Below are positions 1 through 5,762 of a DNA stretch of 5,949 nt, piece by piece. The translations under genes were made by a program, and so were the position numbers. Source of the stretch: Rhodospirillales bacterium (GTDB lineage Bacteria > Pseudomonadota > Alphaproteobacteria > Acetobacterales > Acetobacteraceae); contig CAHJXG010000521.1 in assembly GCA_903644035.1 (NCBI GenBank), positions 1 through 5,949 of the forward strand. Direction: 5' to 3'. The notes under the pieces are model-generated. The model had not been told where the DNA came from. It did no database searches and worked only from the letters and a program-made list of their open reading frames with translations. Positions within the stretch are counted from its first letter, which is position 1. Every line of letters begins with the position of its first letter.

Positions 1-1
1 G

Positions 2-406
2 TCGGCAGGGTCCGCGCGGCGCCGCACGCTCGACGGGGCCGCCGAACTCCTGGCCCGCTTCGGCATGGCGTCCCACGCCGGGCGTCCGGCCGGCACGCTC
101 CCCTATGGCCACCAGCGCCGGGTCGAGATCATGCGCGCGCTGGCGACCGGGCCTCGGCTGCTGGTGCTGGACGAGCCGGTGGCCGGCATGAACGACGTGG
201 AGGCCGAGGCGCTCGGCCAGATGTTCCGCCGCCTCGCCGATGGCGGTATGGCGATCCTGCTCGTGGAGCACAACATGCGATTCGTCTGCGCCACCTGCGA
301 TGTGGTGCATGTGCTGGATGCCGGCACCCTGATCGCCTCGGGCGTCCCCGGCGCGGTCGTGGCCGATCCGGCCGTCATCGAGGCCTATCTCGGGGCGCCC
401 GCCTGA
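2..406 (+). CDS. livG: LivG-type branched-chain amino acid ABC transporter ATPase, 5'-truncated by window edge
   Basis: The C-terminal 134 residues of a cytoplasmic ABC ATPase; the frame is open from base 2, so the gene starts outside the window and its Walker A is not seen. Visible motifs, numbered in the fragment: the LivG-style signature LPYGHQRR (33-40, in place of LSGGQ; LivG proteins usually have LSYGQQRR), Walker B LLVLDEP (53-59) followed by AGMN (LivG usually AGLN), and the switch histidine H90 in LLVEHNM. The protein ends EAYLGAPA, typical of LivG ending in EAYLG. In this family LivG pairs with LivF to power import of leucine, isoleucine, valine or related amides and acids through LivH/LivM. 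Its TGA shares one base with the livF ATG (TGATG), so translation is probably coupled. The family call is secure; the transported substrate is inferred. Confidence 0.93.
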   Translation, partial: SAGSARRRTLDGAAELLARFGMASHAGRPAGTLPYGHQRRVEIMRALATGPRLLVLDEPVAGMNDVEAEALGQMFRRLADGGMAILLVEHNMRFVCATCDVVHVLDAGTLIASGVPGAVVADPAVIEAYLGAPA

Positions 407-1149
407 TGCTGACCGTGACGGCGCTGCGGGCTGGCTATGGCGGGATCGAGGCGGTGCGCGAGGTGACGCTGCATGTGCCCCGGGGCGGCATGGTCGCGCT
501 GATCGGGGCCAATGGGGCCGGGAAGACGACGCTGCTGAACGCCTTGAGCGGGCTGGTCCGGCCCAAATCCGGCCGTGTCGAGTTGGCGGGGGATGACATC
601 ACGGGGCGGCCTGGCCATGCCGTCTCCCGCCTGGGCCTGTTGCAGGTGCCGGAGGGCCGGCGCGTGCTGGGGCCGCTGAGCGTCCTCGAGAACCTGCTGC
701 TGGGCCGCCAGGCCGCGCGCGGGCGGGCGCCGGGCCACTTGGACCAGGTGTTCGAGCTGTTTCCCGTGCTGGCGGAACGCAGGGCGCAGCCGTCCGGCTC
801 CTTGTCGGGCGGGCAGCAGCAGATGCTTGCGATCGGCCGGGCCTTGATGGGCGCGCCGCGGGTCCTTTTGCTGGACGAGCCGAGCCTCGGCCTGTCGCCG
901 CTGATGGCCACGACCGTGTTCGCCGCCCTGGCCAAGCTGAACGGCTCCGGGCTGGCGATGCTGGTCGTCGAACAGAACGCGCGCCGCGCGCTGGCCGCCA
1001 CCGGCCGTGCCTACGTCATGGAAGGGGGACGCATCGCCGCCGAGGGCGACAGCGCGGCGCTGATGCATGACCCCGCCATCATCGCCCACTACCTCGGTCA
1101 GGCCGCGCCGGCCGCCGGGACGGGCCAAGTGCCGCCACACGCGGCATAA
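406..1149 (+). CDS. livF: LivF-type branched-chain amino acid ABC transporter ATPase
   Basis: A complete 247-residue cytoplasmic ATPase, slightly longer than the usual 233-240 because of an Ala/Pro-rich tail after YLG (about 231-247). Motifs in order: Walker A GANGAGKTT (34-42), Q-loop Q80 followed by the LivF hallmark VPEGRR (81-86), signature LSGGQQQ (133-139), Walker B VLLLDEP (153-159) followed by SLGLSP. At the switch position LVVEQN carries Q190 instead of histidine, which is normal for LivF and separates it from LivG. It forms the nucleotide-binding pair with LivG on the inner face of the membrane. The start is the ATG overlapping the livG stop; no strong Shine-Dalgarno is seen, consistent with translational coupling. 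The binding-protein gene follows after 13 bp, so the genes are co-transcribed. The large minus-strand open frame over this gene is a shadow. Confidence 0.96.
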   Translation: MLTVTALRAGYGGIEAVREVTLHVPRGGMVALIGANGAGKTTLLNALSGLVRPKSGRVELAGDDITGRPGHAVSRLGLLQVPEGRRVLGPLSVLENLLLGRQAARGRAPGHLDQVFELFPVLAERRAQPSGSLSGGQQQMLAIGRALMGAPRVLLLDEPSLGLSPLMATTVFAALAKLNGSGLAMLVVEQNARRALAATGRAYVMEGGRIAAEGDSAALMHDPAIIAHYLGQAAPAAGTGQVPPHAA

Positions 1150-1151
1150 TC

Positions 1152-1158
1152 GAGGAAA
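1152..1158 (+). promoter_or_regulatory. Ribosome binding site of the substrate-binding protein gene
   Basis: GAGGAAA lies between the livF stop (1147-1149) and the ATG at 1163, with AGGA ending 6 bases before the start codon. It decides the start. The open frame continues upstream to 1067 inside livF, but that extension is a charged, Pro/Arg-rich out-of-frame reading of livF and would bury the signal peptide. Confidence 0.8.
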
Positions 1159-1162
1159 CACC

Positions 1163-2293
1163 ATGCCCGCCATCAGCCGACGCCACGCCTTGCTCGCCGC
1201 CACGGGTCTCCTTGCCGCCGGCCGTGCCCGCGCCCAGGCCGCTGACATCCCGGTGGGGGTGCCGATGGCGCTGACGGGTCCCTACGCCTTCGTCGGCGTG
1301 CCGATCCGCAACGGCATCGTGACCGCGCTGGAGCAGGCGAACGCCGAGGGCAAGCTGTGGGGCCGCATCCGCATCATCGAGGCGGATGACAACAGCGACA
1401 AGGGCCAGGCCGTCACGCTGACTAACCGCATGGCGACGGTGGACAAGGTTCTGATGATCCTGGGTCCGACCAGTTCTATCGAGGGCACGGCGGCGGCCCC
1501 GGTCGCCAACGACCTGAAGGTGCCGATGTTCACAAGCGCGGTCTCGGCCGACGTGCTGAAGGCGGGGCCGTGGTCCTACAAGGTCACCTCCTCACCTGCC
1601 GACATCATGGCCGAACTGGGGAAATACGCCGCGGCGGCCATGGGCGTGAAGAAGGCCGTGTTCGTCTTCAACCGCGACAATGACGGGTTCGTGGCCCAGA
1701 AGAACGCGACGCGGGACACGATGAAGGCGGCGGGCGTCGCCGTGCTGGGCGAGGAAGGCATCCTCGGGTCCGACACTGATTTCGTGGCACTCGCGACCAA
1801 GCTTGCGGACTCCGGCGCCGACTGCATCTACGTCGGCTCCCCGGCCGAGCAGGGCGCCAACCTAGTCATCCAGGCGCGGCAGGCGGGGCTTGCCGACAAC
1901 GTGCGGATCATCGCGCCGCCGTCGATGGCGTCGGCCAATTTCATCAAAGCCGGCGGCAAGGCGGTGGAGGGCGCGGTCGTGGTCGCCGACTACTTCGAGG
2001 GTGCGGACACGCCGATCAACAAGGCGTTCGTGGCGGAGTATCGCGCGAAACACAAGCAGGCGCCGGACAACTGGGCTGCGGTCGGCTACACGCTCGGCAG
2101 CCTTGCCGTCGCCGTGCTGAAAGCCGCGGGGCCGGGCGCGGACCGGGAGCGCGTGCGCGCCGCCTTCGCCAGCATCATGGAAACCCCGACGGTGCTGGGC
2201 CGCGGCGCCTACACCTTCGGTCCGGACCGCGCGCCGCATTACGGGGCAGCCATCCTCACCGTGCGGAACGGGGAGTTTGTTGCGCTGACTTGA
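1163..2293 (+). CDS. LivJ/LivK-type periplasmic substrate-binding protein (Peripla_BP_6) with Tat-like leader
   Basis: A 376-residue protein, a usual length for type-I periplasmic binding proteins of HAAT importers. The N-terminus has the twin-arginine motif SRRHALLA (5-12), a hydrophobic stretch (about 10-20) and AxA cleavage options after A24 or A26, so it is exported, probably through Tat. The mature part opens IPVGVPMALTGPYAFVG (29-45), matching the first strand and ligand loop of the family. GPTSS (101-105) and PMFTSA (121-126) match the loops that bind the ligand alpha-amino and carboxyl groups in LivJ-like proteins. Two Rossmann-like lobes follow (for example KKAVFVFNRDNDG 163-175 and GADCIYVGSP 218-227). 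It ends with the usual YTFGPDRAPHYGAAIL and VRNGEFV segments. It lies 13 bp after livF and is the last gene of the operon. It presumably delivers a branched-chain or other hydrophobic amino acid, or an amide, to LivH/LivM; the ligand cannot be read from the sequence. Confidence 0.93.
   Translation: MPAISRRHALLAATGLLAAGRARAQAADIPVGVPMALTGPYAFVGVPIRNGIVTALEQANAEGKLWGRIRIIEADDNSDKGQAVTLTNRMATVDKVLMILGPTSSIEGTAAAPVANDLKVPMFTSAVSADVLKAGPWSYKVTSSPADIMAELGKYAAAAMGVKKAVFVFNRDNDGFVAQKNATRDTMKAAGVAVLGEEGILGSDTDFVALATKLADSGADCIYVGSPAEQGANLVIQARQAGLADNVRIIAPPSMASANFIKAGGKAVEGAVVVADYFEGADTPINKAFVAEYRAKHKQAPDNWAAVGYTLGSLAVAVLKAAGPGADRERVRAAFASIMETPTVLGRGAYTFGPDRAPHYGAAILTVRNGEFVALT
1175..1240 (+). other. 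Predicted twin-arginine signal peptide region
   Basis: Codons 5-26 of the binding protein: S-R-R-H-A-L-L, a short hydrophobic core and then ARA/AQA cleavage sites. The RR pair followed by x-A-L-L resembles the Tat consensus (S/T-R-R-x-F-L-K), with Ala in place of Phe and no Lys. Sec export cannot be excluded. Confidence 0.6.
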
Positions 2294-2306
2294 GCGGACA
2301 GTCTTC

Positions 2307-2325
2307 GGCGAAGCGGCGCTTCGCC
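2307..2325 (+). terminator. Hairpin just after the binding-protein gene, possible terminator of the liv operon
   Basis: A 9-base perfect inverted repeat, GGCGAAGCG (2307-2315) and CGCTTCGCC (2317-2325), around a single base, begins 14 bases after the stop codon. In practice it would fold as about 7-8 bp with a small loop. No T-run follows on either strand, so this is a GC-rich terminator or 3'-end stabiliser rather than a classic intrinsic terminator. CTTCGGCGAAG (2303-2313) could form a short competing stem. Confidence 0.45.
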
Positions 2326-2368
2326 TGAGCGGGTGCCCCCCGCATGGTGCTACCAAAGCATCATTTGG

Positions 2369-2384
2369 CCCGGCTCGCGCCGGG
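2369..2384. repeat. Short GC-rich hairpin
   Basis: CCCGGC (2369-2374), loop TCGC, GCCGGG (2379-2384): a perfect 6-bp stem with a 4-base loop in non-coding DNA downstream of the liv operon. There is no T-tract. It may back up the hairpin at 2307-2325 as a transcription end signal, or it may be incidental in such GC-rich sequence. Confidence 0.35.
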
Positions 2385-2469
2385 AGGCCAGGGCCGGGGA
2401 CAACGGCCGCGCCATCGCTGCTGACCTCCCATCCAGCCAGCAGCTTGAAGCAGATCTCACCCACGTCGC

Positions 2470-2483
2470 GCCAACCGCATCAA
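2470..2483 (+). repeat. 14-bp direct repeat, copy 1
   Basis: GCCAACCGCATCAA occurs here and again, identically, at 2790-2803, 320 bp away. The second copy is at the end of the recognisable transposase fragment (codons GANRIN). The two copies bracket both IS relics. Confidence 0.5.
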
Positions 2484-2490
2484 ACGAATG

Positions 2491-2562
2491 TCATCCCGGC
2501 CCAGCGCGTGGCTCGGCCATCCATGCCTTGATCGCCTCCTTGGTGAACCAGACTGTCAAGCT
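2491..2562 (-). pseudogene. N-terminal remnant of an IS5-family transposase
   Basis: Read on the minus strand from 2562 this encodes SLTVWFTKEAIKAW followed by MAEPRAGPG and then TGA (2493-2491). From memory of the family, this matches the start of IS5-group transposases, where a motif like RRGSLTVWFTEEAIAAW is followed by EPR..PGGQP. The upstream residues (HR where RRG is expected) and everything after GPG are lost, so about 23 codons remain of a protein usually over 300 residues long. It is non-functional. It abuts the plus-strand transposase fragment at about 2563-2566, pointing to one IS being disrupted by, or recombined with, another. The match is by pattern recognition only. Confidence 0.6.
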
Positions 2563-2565
2563 CCT

Positions 2566-2803
2566 GTGCTGCGCCGCGTGCTGCTGGAGTGCATGGCTGC
2601 GGCGGGGCAGTTGGATTGGAGCTGGGCCGCTTGGACGGTGCTTCTGTTCCGGTGAAAAGGAGGCCTGCGGCGGGGCCGAACCCGACCGACCCGCCGCGAT
2701 GCGCGCATTGTCGGCTGGGCAAGCCGGGCACAAAGCGCCCCCTCCTCGTCGATAGGTGCGGAACACCGCTCGGCGTAACCCTGAGCGGGGCCAACCGCAT
2801 CAA
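2566..2803 (+). pseudogene. Degenerate IS5-family (IS427-like) DDE transposase fragment with frameshift
   Basis: Frame 1 from 2566 reads VLRRVLLECMAAAGQLDW (family: VL.RVLLE.L.AAGQLDWSRA). Near 2624-2632 the match switches to frame 3, giving GRLDGASVPVKRRPAAGPNPTDP and, after about eight extra residues (PRCAHCRL), GKPGTKRPLLVDRCGTPLGV and TLSGANR. This is the central block of IS427-type transposases (LDGASVPAKKGG..TGPNPTDRGKPGTKRHLLVD..GTPL...LTGAN). LDG carries the first catalytic Asp. The match stops at SGANR (about 2797), so the second Asp and the Glu of the DDE triad are missing. It has no N-terminus, a frameshift, a small insertion and no C-terminus, so it is a dead relic. Family recognition is fairly strong; the IS group is less certain. 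Confidence 0.75.
2790..2803 (+). repeat. 14-bp direct repeat, copy 2
   Basis: Second exact copy of GCCAACCGCATCAA (first at 2470-2483). It coincides with the point where similarity to the IS5-family transposase ends, which suggests a recombination or rearrangement boundary. Confidence 0.5.
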
Positions 2804-2943
2804 CCGCAGCCAAGACGCGGCTGCGCACATCCCTCGAACATGGTCCAGCCATGGACACCTCCGCCCCGACATACAAGCGGAAACGTCCCAGCTGACTCGT
2901 AAGACGCTCTCGCACGTCCAGGACTGACGCCGGCCGTAGTGCC

Positions 2944-2989
2944 GTCCTGATGGGCAAGACGGTGCCACAGCCTTCTGGCTGCTCAGGAC
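2944..2989 (-). terminator. Nested inverted repeats after the DppC-type gene, possible terminator of the peptide importer operon
   Basis: The outer arms GTCCTGA (2944-2950) and TCAGGAC (2983-2989) enclose an inner hairpin CAGCC-TTCT-GGCTG (2968-2981). The outer right arm ends one base before the DppC-type stop codon (2992-2990 on the minus strand). CAGGAC also occurs at 2919-2924 and could pair alternatively with GTCCTG at 2944-2949. No T-run follows on the minus strand, so termination is only a possibility. Confidence 0.35.
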
Positions 2990-3850
2990 CTACCCTAATG
3001 TCGGGTCCAGCCTGTCCCGCAGCCAGTCCCCCAGCACGCTGACGCTGAACGTGGTCAGCACCACCACGGCGCCGGGCGCCAGGAGGATCCACGGCGCACG
3101 GGTCAGGTACTCGCGGCCGTAGCCGATCATGTTGCCCAAGGATGTCATCGGCGGCTGGATGCCTAGGCCCAGGAACGACAAGCCGCTTTCCAGCAGGATG
3201 ACCTCCGGGAAGGATAGCGTGGCCGACACGATCAGGGTGCTGGCAATGTTGGGCAGCACATGGCGCATGTAGACCCGCAGCGGCCCGGCGCCCAGTTGCC
3301 GCACCGCCCCGGCGTAGCCCTGCGCGTCCGCCTGGACCGCCAGGCCGCGGGCGATGCGCGCGTGCCGCTCCCACCCGTACAGCCCCATCAGGCACACGAA
3401 CAACGGCAGCGAATTGCCGAAGAAGGCCAGCACGGCCAGTGCCAGAATCAGGAAGGGCAGGGCGGCCTGGGCGTCAATCAGCATGAGGATCGCGGCCTCC
3501 GTCCAGCCGCGGCGATGCGCCGCCAGAAAACCCAGCGTGGTGCCCAGCAGCGCCGCGATGGCGGTGGCGCCGAAGGCGATCAGCAACGAAATGCGGACCG
3601 ACACCAGCAGCCGCGACAGCACGTCCCGTCCCAGCTCGTCCGTGCCCAGCGGGTGCGCCGCAGTGCCGCCGAAGCCCAGGGGCGGGGCCAGGCGGTTGCG
3701 AAGGTCAAACTGCGTGATCCCATAGGGGCGCAACTGATCGGCAAAGACCGCGACGCACAGCACCGCCGCGATCCACAGCAGGGCCATGGCCGCCAGCGCC
3801 GGGACGGGCGCACGGCGCTCCGTCGGCAGCGGAAGGACGGTGCTGGACAT
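2990..3850 (-). CDS. DppC-type peptide ABC transporter permease
   Basis: A 286-residue inner-membrane permease (BPD_transp_1) of the DppC/OppC/GsiD type. Hydrophobic segments at about 17-36, 86-111, 121-143, 146-160, 203-226 and 254-275 fit the usual six. HPLGTDELGRDVLSRLLVSVRISL (67-90) is the family hallmark. The cytoplasmic EAA loop is YAGAVRQLGAGPLRVYMRHVLPN (179-201), where the usual E-A-A is G-A-V. Typical family sequence follows: SFPEVILLESGLSFLGLG (213-230), PPMTSLGNMIG (233-243), and a C-terminal LGDWLRDRLDPTLG. It pairs with the DppB-type protein to form the channel. The ATG at 3850-3848 shares one base with the upstream TAA (TAATG); a longer open frame to 4132 is an arginine/proline-rich shadow of the upstream gene. 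The peptide substrate cannot be specified. Confidence 0.95.
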   Translation of the reverse strand: MSSTVLPLPTERRAPVPALAAMALLWIAAVLCVAVFADQLRPYGITQFDLRNRLAPPLGFGGTAAHPLGTDELGRDVLSRLLVSVRISLLIAFGATAIAALLGTTLGFLAAHRRGWTEAAILMLIDAQAALPFLILALAVLAFFGNSLPLFVCLMGLYGWERHARIARGLAVQADAQGYAGAVRQLGAGPLRVYMRHVLPNIASTLIVSATLSFPEVILLESGLSFLGLGIQPPMTSLGNMIGYGREYLTRAPWILLAPGAVVVLTTFSVSVLGDWLRDRLDPTLG

Positions 3851-4770
3851 TACCGCGCGGCCCGCAGCCGCGGGTCGAGCACGCCGTACAGCAGGTCCAC
3901 CAGCAGGTTCGACAGCACCATGGTGCTGGCGACCAGCAGCAGGATGCATTGCACGACGGCCAGGTCCCGGTTGCTGACGGCCGTGACCAGCAGGCGCCCG
4001 ACGCCGGGCCAACTGAACACGGATTCGACCACCACGGCCCCGGCCATCAGGCTGCCGACCATGAAGCCCACGATGGTGACGGTCGGGATGGCCGCGTTGG
4101 GCAGGGCGTGGCCGCGCACCACCAGCCGCCACGGGACGCCCTTGGCCATCGCGGTCCGGATGTAAGGCTGGCCCAGCACCTCCAGCATGGCGCTGCGCGT
4201 GAACCGCGCCAGGACCGCGGCGCCCCCGAAGCCGAGCGTCACGACCGGCAGGACGGCGCTGAGCGGGCTGTCCTGCCCGCCGGACGGCAGCCAGCCGAGC
4301 TTGACCGCAAACACCAGCACGAGCACCAGCCCAAGCACGAAGCTCGGCACCGTAAACCCGGCCACCGCCGCCGCCATCACCAGCCGGTCCGTCAGGGACC
4401 CGCGGCGCAGCGCCGCCTGGACGCCTGCGGGGATGCCGAGGCCGACCTTGATCAGCAGCGCCGGCAGCGCGATGGCCAGGGTGGCCGGGATGCGCTCCAT
4501 CACCAGCGCCGCCGCCGGGCGTCCGTCACGCATAGACTGGCCGAGGTCCCCGTGCAGGATGTTGCCGAAATAGGCGAAGTACTGGACCCAAAGCGGCCGG
4601 TCCAGGCCCCAGGCGTGGCGAAAGGCGGCGATGGCCTCGGCCGGGGCGTCCACGTTCAGAATCAGCATGGCCGGGTCGCCGGACAGGCGCAGGACAACGA
4701 AGGCGAAGGTGACGACAAGGGCGATGGTCAGCAGCGCGCGGCCAAGGCGCAAGGCAAGGAACCGGATCAT
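3850..4770 (-). CDS. DppB-type peptide ABC transporter permease
   Basis: A 306-residue inner-membrane permease of the DppB/OppB/GsiC type, of standard length. It begins MIRFLALRLGRALLTIALVV, the usual basic start and first membrane helix. RLSGDPA (28-34), WGLDRPLWVQYFAYFGNILHGDLGQS (54-79) and ERIPATLAIALPALL (92-106) are family landmarks in order. The EAA loop is YIRTAMAKGVPWRLVVRGHALPNA (203-226), normal for DppB, which has R-T-A here. VVESVFSWPGVGRLLVTAVSNRDLAVVQ (247-274) and DLLYGVLDPRLR (292-303) close the protein. Its ATG lies in an ATGA overlap with the DppF-type stop, with GGGGAG 9 bases upstream as a possible ribosome site, so it is translationally coupled. Together with the DppC-type protein it forms the pore. 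Confidence 0.95.
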   Translation of the reverse strand: MIRFLALRLGRALLTIALVVTFAFVVLRLSGDPAMLILNVDAPAEAIAAFRHAWGLDRPLWVQYFAYFGNILHGDLGQSMRDGRPAAALVMERIPATLAIALPALLIKVGLGIPAGVQAALRRGSLTDRLVMAAAVAGFTVPSFVLGLVLVLVFAVKLGWLPSGGQDSPLSAVLPVVTLGFGGAAVLARFTRSAMLEVLGQPYIRTAMAKGVPWRLVVRGHALPNAAIPTVTIVGFMVGSLMAGAVVVESVFSWPGVGRLLVTAVSNRDLAVVQCILLLVASTMVLSNLLVDLLYGVLDPRLRAAR

Positions 4771-5762
4771 GCGGCCATGCTCCCCGCCCTGCTCTGGGCG
4801 TCGCCATGGGCGACGTGGCAGGCGACGAGGCGGCCGTCCGGCATCGGCTTGAGCGTCGGGTCGTCCACCCGGCACAACGGCAAGGCGGCGGCGCAGCGGG
4901 GATGGAAGGCGCAGCCCGCCGGGCGGTTGGCGGGGTTGGGCGGATCACCGTGCAGGATGATGCGCGGAACGCGGCCCGGGGCGCCCTGGGGCCTGGGGAC
5001 GGGCACCGCGGACACCAAGGCGCGAGCATAAGGGTGCACCGGGTCGGAGAAGACAGCGTCGGGATCGCCTTGCTCGACGATGCGACCCAGGTACATGACC
5101 GCGACCTCGTGGCTGACCTGTCGCACCACCTTCAGGTCGTGGCTGATGAACAGCATCGCCAGGCCACGGGCGGCCTGCAAGTCCATCAGCAGGTTGACGA
5201 TCCCGGCCTGGATGGACACGTCCAGGGCGCTGACCGGCTCGTCGAGCACCAGCAGGTCCGGGTCGGTCGCCAGCGCCCGAGCCAGCACGGCGCGCTGCCG
5301 CTGGCCGCCGGACAGGGTGTGCGGATGGTGGGCGCCCTGGTCCGGGCGCAGGCCGACCTGGGCCAGCAGCGCCTTCACGCGGTCGCCGCTGCCGGGCAGC
5401 CCGTGAATGGCAAGCGGCTCGGCGACCTGGGCCGCGATGGTCATACGGCGGTCCAGCGCGCCCAGGGGATCCTGCGGCACCAACTGCATGCGGGCGCGCA
5501 GGCTGCGCCAGGCGGTCGTGCCCACCCTGGGCATCAGTGCACGGCCGAACCGCACGGTCCCGGCGTCCGGCGGCTCCAGCCCCAGGGCGACCCGTCCCGT
5601 GGTGCTCTTGCCGCAGCCGCTTTCCCCCACAAGCCCCAGGGTGCGGCCACGGTCCAGGCGCAGGCTGACGCCGTCCACGGCGCGGACTGGGACGGGGCGG
5701 GCAAAGGCGCCGCGGCGGGCTGAGTACTGCCGGGCGACCGCGTCCAGGACGAGCAGCGTCAT
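4767..5762 (-). CDS. DppF-type peptide ABC transporter ATPase
   Basis: A 331-residue cytoplasmic ATPase of the DppF/OppF/GsiA type. Walker A GESGCGKST (46-54), Q-loop Q97 in LVPQDPLGALD, signature LSGGQRQR (150-157), Walker B LLVLDEP (170-176), D-loop SALD (178-181) and switch histidine H208 in FISHDL are all intact. The oligopeptide-transporter C-terminal region follows, with HPYARAL (243-249), GDPPNPANRPAGCAFHPRC (272-290) and VACH (313-316). Cysteines 284, 290, 297 and 315 make the pattern C-x5-C-x6-C-x17-C; such clusters are reported to hold [4Fe-4S] in some Dpp ATPases. The start at 5762 is chosen because family members begin with a similar LLVLDAVARQYSARRG segment and because the ATG overlaps the stop of a mini-ORF (ATGA). 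An in-frame ATG at 5792, next to AAGGGGGG, would add 10 residues and cannot be excluded. Confidence 0.93.
   Translation of the reverse strand: MTLLVLDAVARQYSARRGAFARPVPVRAVDGVSLRLDRGRTLGLVGESGCGKSTTGRVALGLEPPDAGTVRFGRALMPRVGTTAWRSLRARMQLVPQDPLGALDRRMTIAAQVAEPLAIHGLPGSGDRVKALLAQVGLRPDQGAHHPHTLSGGQRQRAVLARALATDPDLLVLDEPVSALDVSIQAGIVNLLMDLQAARGLAMLFISHDLKVVRQVSHEVAVMYLGRIVEQGDPDAVFSDPVHPYARALVSAVPVPRPQGAPGRVPRIILHGDPPNPANRPAGCAFHPRCAAALPLCRVDDPTLKPMPDGRLVACHVAHGDAQSRAGSMAA

Larger units (their letters stand above)
2294..2989. other. Gene-free convergent intergenic region containing IS remnants
   Basis: About 700 bp between the converging liv and peptide-importer operons. It contains a post-operon hairpin (2307-2325), a second hairpin (2369-2384), a minus-strand IS5-family transposase N-terminal fragment (2491-2562), a plus-strand frameshifted IS5-family transposase fragment (2566-2803), and 186 bp after that which I cannot assign apart from inverted repeats (2944-2989). 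Codon bias and protein character of the open frames here are poor, and several open frames overlap each other, as in non-coding GC-rich DNA. I see no tRNA or other RNA gene, and no promoter is needed because both operons end here. Confidence 0.75.

Noticed and set aside
1067..1162. Upstream extension of the substrate-binding protein frame into livF
   Set aside because: It would overlap livF by 83 bp, is Pro/Arg-rich, and would bury a good signal peptide that has its own ribosome site at 1152-1158.
385..1248. Long minus-strand open frame over livF
   Set aside because: Low-complexity Arg/Ala/Gln/His composition typical of antisense reading of GC-rich genes, lying over a clear livF.
2297..2557. 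8-bp inverted repeat GACAGTCT/AGACTGTC as possible IS ends
   Set aside because: Matches of this length are expected by chance in a 700-bp region, and the right copy lies inside the transposase coding relic rather than at an IS end.
2333..2755. 140-codon plus-strand open frame in the intergenic region
   Set aside because: No family resemblance; it runs out of frame through the transposase relic and overlaps other equally poor frames.
2480..2968. 162-codon minus-strand open frame in the intergenic region
   Set aside because: It is in a different frame from the recognisable minus-strand transposase motif and antisense to the plus-strand relic, with no protein-like pattern.
3851..4132. N-terminal extension of the DppC-type frame
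   Set aside because: Arg/Gly/His/Pro-rich shadow of the DppB-type gene; the ATG at 3850 in the TAATG overlap gives a normal-length DppC.
4771..4875. N-terminal extension of the DppB-type frame
   Set aside because: Proline/arginine-rich with no family match, while the ATG at 4770 gives the canonical DppB start and an ATGA overlap.
3949..5031. Long plus-strand open frame opposite the permease and ATPase genes
   Set aside because: His/Gln/Arg/Gly-rich antisense shadow of clear transporter genes on the minus strand.
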